This document shows, piece by piece, positions 1-5,036 of a DNA stretch of 5,036 nt. The stretch lies in assembly GCA_018262385.1 (NCBI GenBank), contig JAGSPQ010000373.1:1-5036 (forward strand). Direction: 5' to 3'. Position 1 is the first letter of the stretch, and every line of letters begins with the position of its first letter. Source of the stretch: Myxococcaceae bacterium. GTDB taxonomy: Bacteria > Myxococcota > Myxococcia > Myxococcales > Myxococcaceae. Position numbers and translations under genes: made by a program. The notes beneath the pieces were generated by a model. That model was not told the origin of the DNA. It was given only the letters and a program-made list of their open reading frames with translations, and did not search any database.

Positions 1-1764
1 GACCAGCGAAGAGAGGCTGCCGGAGAGCGCGACCAGATCGTTGTTGGCCGAGCTGAGCTGCCGGGTCGCCGCCAGGCTCTGCTGGGTGATGCCGAGGATG
101 TCGCCCATCGCCTCGGCGAGCTGATCGGTGCCGGTCTGCTGCTGCTGGGTGGCGAGGGTGATCGCGCGCACCGCGCCCGAGGTCTGCTGGGCCAGCCGCA
201 CCACCTCGACCAGCGCGCGGGTGACCTCGCCGGCGAGCGCGGTGCCGCTGGTGGTCTGCTGCAGCCCGCTCTCGGTGGCGTCGACGGTGACGTGGGTCGC
301 CTCGCGGACCTCGCCGATCAGCTCTTCGATCTCGGTGGTCGACTCGAGCACGTTCTCGGCCAGGCGCCGCATCTCGGCGGCGACGAGGGTGAAGCTGCGG
401 CCGACCTCGCCGGCCTTGGTGCCTTCGAGCTCGGCCGACAGCGCGAGCAGATCGCTGCGGTCGGCGACCCCGGTGATGAACTCGACGATCTTGCCGATCT
501 GCTGGACCCGCCGCTGCAGCCGGCTCACCGCCTCGGCGATGGTGCGGTTGTCCTGGCGCATCCGCTCGACCGCGCGCGCGAACTCTTCGGCGCTCGCGTG
601 GCCGGCGTTGGCCGAGTCGAGGGTGCGCTGCGAGATCTCGGACACCTCGGTCGCGTTGACCGAGATCTGCCGCGCGCTCTGGGCCAGCTGCTCGGTGGTG
701 GCGCTGGTCTGATTCAGGCTGGCGGCCTGCTCGGCGGACCCGGCCTCGTAGCCGGCCGAGGTGCCGACCAGATCCCGGGTGGTCGAGGCGATGCTCGAGC
801 CGGCCCGGGCGAGCTGCGCGAGCGCGTCGTGCAGCTGCGCCTGCATCAGGCTGAAGGTGCGGGTGACCGCCCACACCTCGTCGCTGGCGGCGAACACCTG
901 CGGCCTGGCCAGCTCGCCCCGCGCCATCCGCTGGGCCTCGGCCGCCACTTTGCGCATCGGGTCGGCCATCACCGAGCCGGCCGCCCAGGCGGTGAGCAGC
1001 GCGGCGCCGAGCACCACGGTGAAGAGCAGCGCCATCCGGCCGTAGACCTTCCACCGCTCGGGGGCGGCCAGCTGCTGCTGGGCGAGGCGATCGCCGCCGG
1101 CCTGGATCACCGACTGCAGCCCCCGTTCGGTCTGCTCGCGGGAGGCGTCGACCAGCACCACCGAGGGCAGGAACACCAGCGCGACGGTGATCGCCACCAA
1201 CCGGGCGCGCAGCTGCAGCCGCGTCGCCGGCAGGGCGGTGAGCACGTCCTGGCTCGACACCCCGGCGGCCATCGCCTCGATCAGCACCCGGCCCCGGCGC
1301 ATCACCAGCAGGTTCACCAGCGCCGCGCTCAGCGGGCCGAACAGCAGCCCGAGGGCGGCGAGGCGGATCCCGGTGGCCGCGGAGGCGTCGCCGAAATAGA
1401 CCAGCGCGAGCGCGACGGCGGCGACGACGATCACCCAGCTGAGCGCGGTGAGCACCGCCAGGGTGTCGGGCAGGCGGTGGACCTCGCCAATCGCCTGCAC
1501 CAGGGCCTCGCGGGTGACCGGCAGCGCGCCCGAGCCCAGGCCGCGCAGGGCGCGCAGCCGCCGCATCGCGCGCAGCTCGGCGTGGACGACCGCGGCCCCG
1601 GCGCCGAGCGTGATCAGCATCCCCAGCAGGGTGCGATCGTTGGCGGTCAGCTCGAGGGTGAGCCAGGCGAACAGGGTGGCGATCGCGACGAGGGTCAGGT
1701 TGACCCCGGTCGACGGGTTCTGCAGCCAGCGGACGCGATCCTTGAGCCAGAGATCGATCTGCAT
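1..1764 (-). CDS. Methyl-accepting chemotaxis protein 2, six-TM type (3' end cut by window)
   Basis: Chemoreceptor that should pass a sensory signal from the inner membrane to a CheW/CheA-type kinase complex. The frame is open for 588 codons from the ATG at 1764 to base 1. By alignment with the receptor encoded just upstream, only about six residues (a G-R-F-E-V-S-like tail) are missing. Hydrophobic segments lie near residues 21-40, 44-61, 101-124, 131-155, 187-205 and 242-265. A HAMP-like linker follows (about 266-319), starting M-A-D-P-M and carrying S-D-E-V-W where HAMP domains usually have D-E-I-G. The signalling hairpin occupies about 340-588, with a methylation-type motif at 354-362 (ATTEQLAQS) and its tip near residue 451 (SAELEGTKAGE). 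There is no large periplasmic domain; the biggest outside loop is about 35 residues, between helices 5 and 6. The ATG overlaps the upstream stop as TGATG and has a GAGG ribosome site seven bases before it. That the ligand is sensed within the membrane, or through a partner protein, is inference. Confidence 0.93.
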   Translation of the reverse strand, partial: MQIDLWLKDRVRWLQNPSTGVNLTLVAIATLFAWLTLELTANDRTLLGMLITLGAGAAVVHAELRAMRRLRALRGLGSGALPVTREALVQAIGEVHRLPDTLAVLTALSWVIVVAAVALALVYFGDASAATGIRLAALGLLFGPLSAALVNLLVMRRGRVLIEAMAAGVSSQDVLTALPATRLQLRARLVAITVALVFLPSVVLVDASREQTERGLQSVIQAGGDRLAQQQLAAPERWKVYGRMALLFTVVLGAALLTAWAAGSVMADPMRKVAAEAQRMARGELARPQVFAASDEVWAVTRTFSLMQAQLHDALAQLARAGSSIASTTRDLVGTSAGYEAGSAEQAASLNQTSATTEQLAQSARQISVNATEVSEISQRTLDSANAGHASAEEFARAVERMRQDNRTIAEAVSRLQRRVQQIGKIVEFITGVADRSDLLALSAELEGTKAGEVGRSFTLVAAEMRRLAENVLESTTEIEELIGEVREATHVTVDATESGLQQTTSGTALAGEVTRALVEVVRLAQQTSGAVRAITLATQQQQTGTDQLAEAMGDILGITQQSLAATRQLSSANNDLVALSGSLSSLV

Positions 1765-3542
1765 CAGCTGACCTCGAAGCGGCCGACGGTGAGCTTCAGC
1801 TCGGTGGCGAGCGCCTGCAGGTCGGCGTTGGCGGTCGACATCTTCTTCGACGCCCCCTGCCCGGCCTTGGTCGACTGGAGGATGTCGGCCATCGCCTGGG
1901 CGAGCTGATCGGTGCCCACCTCCTGCTGATGGGTGGCGAGGGTGATCCGCTGCACCGCGTCGGCGGTGGTGGTCGCGTAGGTCAGGATGTCCGACAGCCC
2001 CTCGCTGACCTTGCGGGCGAGCGCGCTGCCCTTGTCCGAGGCCTTCACCCCGGCCTCGGTCGCCATCACCGCCGCGTTGGTGGCGTCGCGCACCTCGTGG
2101 ATCAGCCCGATGATCTCGCGGGTGCTGCCCATCACGCTCTCGGCGAGCCGGCGCATCTCGGCGGCGACCAGCGAGAAGCCGCGCCCCACCTCGCCCGCCT
2201 TGTTGCCTTCGAGCTCGGCGTTGAGCGCCAGCAGATCCGACTTGTCGGCGATGCCGTCGATGAACTCGACGATCCGGCCGACCTGCTGCACCCGCTTGTT
2301 CAGCTTCACCACCGAGTCGGCGATCGCCTGGTTGCCTTCGCGGACCTTGAGGATCGAGACGTAGAACTGGTCGGCGTTGTTCTTCCCCGTCCGCGCCGCG
2401 TCGAGGGTCTGGCTGGCGAGGGCGGCGACCTGGGTGGCGTTGCCGGCGATCTGCTTGGCGCTGCGGGCCAGTTCCTCGGTGGTGGCCGAGGTCTGGGCGA
2501 GCGCCGCGGTCTGATCGTTCGCGCCGCGATCGTGCTTGGCGCGGCTGGAGCCCAGCTCGTCGGTGGTGCGCTGGATCTTCTGCCCGGCCTCCTGCAGCTG
2601 GGTCACCACCCCCACCAGCTGCGCCTCGAGGCTGGTGAAGCCGGCCGCCGCTCCCCAGATCTCGTCTTCGCTGGGGACCAGCCCACTGCCGCCCAGCTTC
2701 CCCGCCGCGATCGCCCGGGTCTTTTCCGCCAGCGCCCGCATCGGCGCGCCCAGCGCGGACCCCGAGAGGTAGGCGCAGATCACCACCACCGCCAGCACCG
2801 TCGCCCAGACGAGGATCAGCCCCCACCCCCCGGCGCCCAGCTCGGCCGAGAGGGTGGCGGTCTGAGCGGCGGGGTTGGGCTGGGCGAGCACCCGGGCGAA
2901 GACCTGCTCGGTGCGCCGCACCACCATGTCGGTGACCAGCATCAGCGGGGTGCCGACCGCGACCGCGGCGTAGATCATCAGCCGCCGCTGCAGCTGCATC
3001 CGCACCGGAGGGATCGCGGCGATCACGTCCTGCGCCGACAGCCCGGCCGCGGCGACCCGGCCGATCGCGGTGCGGGTGCGGGTCACCACCTGCAGGTAGC
3101 TCAAGGTGGCGACCAGCGGCCCGAGCGCGACCCCGAGGAAGGCGAGGCGGGCGGCGATCTGCCAGTCAACGACGGTGGCCTGCGCGTAGCTGAGCGCGAT
3201 CCCCACCGCCCCCGCCACCCAGCAGCCCAGCGTCACCCAGAAGGTGAGATCGGGCAGCTGCGCCAGCTCGCGCACCGCCTCGCTCAGGTGCTCTTTGTGC
3301 GGGGGCCCCGCCGCGGCGGCGAGCTTCTTCACCGTCTGCAGCCCGCGCTGCTCCTGCCAGTGGCCCGCCAGCAGCGCGAGGGTGGCGAAGATTCCGAGGC
3401 AGAGGAACAGCGGGGTGAGCGTGCCGGCGGGAAGGTCGATGGTGAAGAACGCGTAGAGCACGGCGACGCTCGCGCCCAGCAGGCCCGAGACCGCCGACGG
3501 GGTGGTCACCCAGCGGTGGAGGCCCTGCAGCCCGGCGCTCAT
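1764..3542 (-). CDS. Methyl-accepting chemotaxis protein 1, six-TM type
   Basis: Complete chemoreceptor of 592 residues, close in architecture to the receptor encoded immediately downstream. Hydrophobic segments lie near residues 17-36, 41-60, 99-120, 131-153, 187-208 and 239-263, followed by a HAMP-like region (264-317; P-M-R-A-L at its start, E-D-E-I-W later). The signalling hairpin runs from about 335 to 585. A methylation-type site is at 352-361 (SATTEELARS), the tip is near 434-451 (KSDLLALNAELEGNKAGE), and a matching H-Q-Q-E cluster on the return helix is at 538-541. The spacing from each cluster to the tip is about equal, as expected for an antiparallel coiled coil. The C-terminus stops just after the coil, with no NWETF-type tether for CheR/CheB. 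I chose the ATG at 3542: it overlaps the upstream TGA as ATGA and has GGAG six bases before it. A frame extension to 3596 would only add residues inside the previous gene. Signal and ligand are unknown. Confidence 0.95.
   Translation of the reverse strand: MSAGLQGLHRWVTTPSAVSGLLGASVAVLYAFFTIDLPAGTLTPLFLCLGIFATLALLAGHWQEQRGLQTVKKLAAAAGPPHKEHLSEAVRELAQLPDLTFWVTLGCWVAGAVGIALSYAQATVVDWQIAARLAFLGVALGPLVATLSYLQVVTRTRTAIGRVAAAGLSAQDVIAAIPPVRMQLQRRLMIYAAVAVGTPLMLVTDMVVRRTEQVFARVLAQPNPAAQTATLSAELGAGGWGLILVWATVLAVVVICAYLSGSALGAPMRALAEKTRAIAAGKLGGSGLVPSEDEIWGAAAGFTSLEAQLVGVVTQLQEAGQKIQRTTDELGSSRAKHDRGANDQTAALAQTSATTEELARSAKQIAGNATQVAALASQTLDAARTGKNNADQFYVSILKVREGNQAIADSVVKLNKRVQQVGRIVEFIDGIADKSDLLALNAELEGNKAGEVGRGFSLVAAEMRRLAESVMGSTREIIGLIHEVRDATNAAVMATEAGVKASDKGSALARKVSEGLSDILTYATTTADAVQRITLATHQQEVGTDQLAQAMADILQSTKAGQGASKKMSTANADLQALATELKLTVGRFEVS
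1772..1775 (-). promoter_or_regulatory. Ribosome binding site of MCP 2
   Basis: On the minus strand this reads GAGG, seven bases before the ATG at 1764. It lies within the last codons of MCP 1 (R-F-E-V-S). With the TGATG stop/start overlap, it supports both the start choice and translational coupling of the two receptors. Confidence 0.7.
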
Positions 3543-3907
3543 GCCTTGCTCCGGCCCAGGTACTGGGCGAACTCGGTCACCGAGAGCACCGGGCACAGCT
3601 GATCGGCGAGGAGGACGAAGCCGCGCAGGGCGCCTCCGACCGCGCCGAGCAACATCGCCGGCACCGGCAGCAGCGGCAGCGGGTCGGACGCGATCTCGAG
3701 CGAGTCGACCACCAGCCCGCCCAGGCCGTCCTCGACGCAGCGGCCGTTGGCGGGCGGAAGGGAAAACGCGGCGCGCGCCTGAGGTACGGGGCGGTCACCG
3801 AGCGCCCACTCGGAGATCTGCTCCACGTTGCTGGCGGGGAAGGCGATCCGGTGATCTCCGACCCGGCACAGCACCAGCCCCTCGAGCTGATCGATCGGCT
3901 CGGTCAT
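3539..3907 (-). CDS. Short divergent CheW-like adaptor protein
   Basis: Probable receptor-kinase coupling protein of 122 residues, shorter than usual CheW (about 140-170). The N-terminal part is CheW-like: LVLCRVGDHRIAFPASNVEQI at 11-31 resembles the first strands, where a residue pattern of hydrophobic-x-hydrophobic leads into a P-x-x-x-V-x-x-I turn. The C-terminal part (about 81-117, P-V-P-A-M-L-L-G then R-G-F-V-L-L-A-D-Q-L-C-P-V-L) resembles the closing strands and helix. The central RGxxxPVxDL segment seen in the neighbouring CheW is not recognisable. The ATG at 3907 is preferred over an upstream GTG at 3967. The 20 codons between them include AGT, GTT, CCA, AGA and GGA, unlike the surrounding genes, and the CheW-like homology begins after the ATG. 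Its TGA overlaps the next receptor's ATG by four bases, so the two are probably translationally coupled. It may be a modified or regulatory adaptor rather than a full CheW. Confidence 0.85.
   Translation of the reverse strand: MTEPIDQLEGLVLCRVGDHRIAFPASNVEQISEWALGDRPVPQARAAFSLPPANGRCVEDGLGGLVVDSLEIASDPLPLLPVPAMLLGAVGGALRGFVLLADQLCPVLSVTEFAQYLGRSKA
3544..3552 (-). promoter_or_regulatory. Ribosome binding site of MCP 1
   Basis: On the minus strand this reads GGAGCAAGG, with GGAG placed six bases before the ATG at 3542. It sits inside the final codons of the short CheW-like gene and decides in favour of the 3542 start over the longer open frame that begins at 3596. Confidence 0.75.
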
Positions 3908-3910
3908 CGG

Positions 3911-3957
3911 GTGCGTTCCCCGGCCTCTGACGCGTGGCTGCAGCCCGGGGGAAACAC
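3911..3957 (-). promoter_or_regulatory. Possible RNA hairpin over the start region of the second adaptor
   Basis: The space between the two adaptor genes holds an inverted repeat: 3916-3921 pairs with 3948-3953 (TTCCCC with GGGGAA on either strand). It is flanked by an outer three-base match (3911-3913 with 3955-3957) and an inner two-base match past a one-base bulge. In the mRNA, the 3' arm (GGGGAA) is also the best ribosome binding site for the ATG at 3907, eight bases away. The loop contains a ten-base palindrome (3936-3945, GGCTGCAGCC) that could fold on its own. A ribosome finishing the upstream cheW would cover the 5' arm and could free the site. It has no U-run, so it is not a normal terminator. 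The pairing is seen; the function is inferred. Confidence 0.35.
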
Positions 3958-3963
3958 TGAAGG

Positions 3964-4386
3964 TCACGCTCCGCGGGCGAGGAACTCGAAGAAGCCTTCG
4001 GGCTCGATCACCGCCACCTGCCCGGCCGGAGCGGTGGCAGGCCCCGAAAGGTGCGCCTGGATCCCGGTGGCCCCGAGCGGATCGAACGGGCCGGTGAGCA
4101 CCGAGACGCCGGCGACGCGGGTGGCGATCAGGGCGAGCCCGCCGCGGGCGACCCGCACCAGCACCGCCCGCTTCGACACCTGGTCGACCTTGGCGCCGGT
4201 GAGCATCGCCAGATCGATCACCGGGATGACCTCGCCCCGGTGGGCGAACACGCCGAGCAGGTGGGCCGGGGCGCCGGGCACCCGGGTCAGCGGAGGGAGG
4301 CTGACGACCTCCTGCGCGCGCTCGGCGGGAACCGCGTAGAGGCTCTCGCCGCAGGCGAATACGAGGTGTCCCCGGGAGTCGGCCAC
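3964..4386 (-). CDS. cheW: CheW-type chemotaxis adaptor protein
   Basis: Cytoplasmic scaffold protein of 140 residues that links chemoreceptors to the CheA kinase. The CheW fold is readable. HLVFACGESLYAVPAERAQEV (7-27) forms the first strands. LLGVFAHRGEVIPVIDL (43-59) is the conserved segment with the Arg-Gly pair (R50, G51) and the P-V-I-D-L strand. SKRAVLVRVARGGLALIATRV (71-91) is the next strand pair, and VAVIEPEGFFEFL (124-136) is the closing strand and helix. The usual Asn-Leu before Arg-Gly is replaced by Ala-His. The start is a GTG at 4386: a TAG lies four codons upstream in frame and there is no ATG between. No good Shine-Dalgarno sequence is visible before it; the nearest purine run (GGGG) is 18 bases away. 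It appears to be the first gene of the adaptor-receptor operon, 45 bases after the secreted-protein gene, and is followed after 56 bases by the second adaptor. Confidence 0.93.
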   Translation of the reverse strand: MADSRGHLVFACGESLYAVPAERAQEVVSLPPLTRVPGAPAHLLGVFAHRGEVIPVIDLAMLTGAKVDQVSKRAVLVRVARGGLALIATRVAGVSVLTGPFDPLGATGIQAHLSGPATAPAGQVAVIEPEGFFEFLARGA

Positions 4387-4431
4387 GTCGAGTTGCTAGC
4401 AGAACCCCAGCTGCTTGGCGCGCTCACAATC
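4387..4431. other. Short gap before the adaptor-receptor operon
   Basis: These 45 bases separate the secreted-protein TGA from the cheW GTG. I see no convincing -35/-10 pair and no terminator. A five-base inverted repeat (4398-4402 with 4411-4415) is too weak to call. Much of the gap reads as an in-frame continuation of the upstream gene up to a TAG at 4396-4398. Whether the chemosensory genes have their own promoter here, further upstream inside the secreted-protein gene, or share that gene's transcript cannot be decided from the sequence. Confidence 0.5.
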
Positions 4432-5036
4432 TCAGCGAAAGCTCTTGCAGTTGGCGGCGCAGCCATCTGCCCCGGTGGTGTTGCCGTCGTCGCACACCTC
4501 GGCGCCGTCGAGGATGCCGTCCCCGCACCGCGGGATGAGGCAGCTGTTGCGGCAGAAGGTCGAGCTGTCGAAGGCCTCGATGGTGATCGGCTCGGTCAGC
4601 TTCAGCGCGATTCGCTGCGCGTCGTGCCGCACCCAGCCCCAGGTGGTGAGCCCGGTCTTGAACGCCGGGGTGACGGTGACCTTCCAGACCCCGGGAAACG
4701 GGAAGCCCCCGAGGATCCCGCCGTCGCTGTTCTGGTTGAAGACCCAGCGGCCCACCGCGCTGGTCGGGCCGGACTTCGAGAACTCGCTCGCCACGTCGTC
4801 CGAGAGATCGACCGTCACCGCGGTCGGCAGCCCGGTGACGTCCATGTTCACCGTCGCGGACGGCTGGTTGAGGCCGGACGAGTCGAGGTCGATTCCGTGG
4901 GTGAGGATCAGGCTCAGCCGCCCGGTTGCCGAGTCGACGTAGAGGTAGATCCGGCTCTCGCCCACCTGCTCGAGCCCGGTGTGGCTGGAGGCCGATCGGT
5001 AGTCGTAGAAGGCGACCGCCGTCCGGGCGCGGATCA
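4432..5036 (-). CDS. Secreted/surface protein with Myxococcus Cys-rich repeat (5' end outside window)
   Basis: The last 200 residues of a longer protein; the frame is open through the right edge of the window, so start and signal peptide are not seen. Residues 1-157 are rich in short beta-type stretches (for example RIYLYVDSATGRLSLIL at 28-44, then GVWKVTVTPAF and RIALKLTEPITIEAF), with Thr, Ser, Gly and Asp, as in extracellular beta-sandwich domains. The C-terminus (161-196) is a cysteine-rich module, C-R-N-S-C followed by CGDGILDGAEVCDDGNTTGA and D-G-C-A-A-N-C. This matches the DUF4215 / Myxococcus cysteine-rich repeat family, which is found on exported proteins and probably forms disulfides. 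A GTG at 4965 could be taken as a start, but coding sequence clearly continues upstream of it. The function is unknown, and I see no reason beyond proximity to link it to chemosensing. It ends at a TGA after S-F-R, although the frame stays plausible for 11 more codons. Confidence 0.85.
   Translation of the reverse strand, partial: IRARTAVAFYDYRSASSHTGLEQVGESRIYLYVDSATGRLSLILTHGIDLDSSGLNQPSATVNMDVTGLPTAVTVDLSDDVASEFSKSGPTSAVGRWVFNQNSDGGILGGFPFPGVWKVTVTPAFKTGLTTWGWVRHDAQRIALKLTEPITIEAFDSSTFCRNSCLIPRCGDGILDGAEVCDDGNTTGADGCAANCKSFR

Noticed and set aside
292..1908. 538-codon plus-strand open frame opposite MCP 2
   Set aside because: Its translation is a low-complexity run of G, R, H, Q and D with no domain, and it lies antisense to a clear receptor with TM, HAMP and hairpin motifs. 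It also runs past the MCP 1/MCP 2 junction. This is a by-product of GC-rich codon usage.
3543..3596. Longer start for MCP 1 at 3596
   Set aside because: It would add 18 residues fully overlapping the preceding gene, with no membrane or signal character, while the ATG at 3542 has a good ribosome site and an ATGA overlap.
1929..3602. 557-codon plus-strand open frame opposite MCP 1
   Set aside because: Same low-complexity composition, in mirror phase to a well supported receptor gene; no recognisable motif.
3577..3798. Minus-strand open frame of 73 codons inside the short CheW-like gene
   Set aside because: Alternative frame of the adaptor gene; its translation is mostly Arg, Cys and Ser repeats typical of a shifted GC-rich frame.
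3908..3967. GTG start at 3967 for the short adaptor
   Set aside because: It gives an attractive GTGA overlap with the cheW stop, but the added codons are unlike those of the neighbours, no properly spaced ribosome site precedes it, and the CheW-like sequence begins after the ATG at 3907. Kept as an alternative.
4398..4415. Inverted repeat AGCAG / CTGCT as terminator of the secreted-protein gene
   Set aside because: Only five pairs with an eight-base loop and no T-run on either strand; common by chance in this composition.
3502..4942. Several plus-strand open frames of 140-175 codons (3502-3930, 3851-4339, 4415-4942)
   Set aside because: Each is antisense to a gene with readable family motifs (CheW-like proteins or the Cys-rich protein), and their translations are rich in R, S, A and P without domain character.
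1..5036. CRISPR array, insertion sequence, tRNA or rRNA
   Set aside because: I saw no regularly spaced repeats, transposase-like protein, terminal inverted repeats or tRNA-like cloverleaf; nearly all bases are explained by five minus-strand genes.

Overview
This is a GC-rich window in which every supported gene lies on the minus strand, so transcription runs from right to left. GC-ending codons dominate. A secreted protein ends in a Myxococcus-type cysteine-rich disulfide repeat, and the chemoreceptor genes are paralogous and tightly packed. Together these suggest a myxobacterium (Myxococcota). That assignment is inference from protein style, as no marker gene is present.

Layout in order of transcription: (1) 5036-4432 is the 3' part of a secreted or surface protein with a C-terminal Cys-rich repeat. 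(2) 4386-3964 is a recognisable CheW adaptor. (3) 3907-3539 is a second, short and divergent CheW-like adaptor. (4) 3542-1764 is a complete chemoreceptor (MCP) with about six membrane helices, a HAMP domain and a cytoplasmic signalling hairpin. (5) 1764-1 is a second MCP of the same architecture, cut by the window edge about six codons before its expected end. It has no stop inside the window, but its reading frame is open from its ATG to base 1.

Genes 2 to 5 look like one operon. cheW-like 2 and MCP 1 overlap as ATGA, MCP 1 and MCP 2 overlap as TGATG, and only about 56 bases separate the two adaptor genes. The layout is two adaptors followed by two receptors, all part of one chemosensory array. 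The histidine kinase (CheA type) and any methyltransferase, methylesterase or response regulator are not in the window; if they belong to this locus they probably lie beyond base 1.

Points worth a second look: both receptors share the same non-consensus hairpin tip (K/R-S-D-L-L-A-L-N/S-A-E-L-E-G instead of Q-T-N-L-L-A-L-N-A-A-I-E-A). Both sense through a bundle of membrane helices with almost no periplasmic domain. The second adaptor lacks the central RGxxxPVxDL segment of CheW. A possible RNA hairpin covers that adaptor's ribosome binding site. The secreted protein's reading frame continues past its TGA for 11 plausible codons with two more cysteines. The long plus-strand open frames are antisense by-products of GC-rich codon usage.
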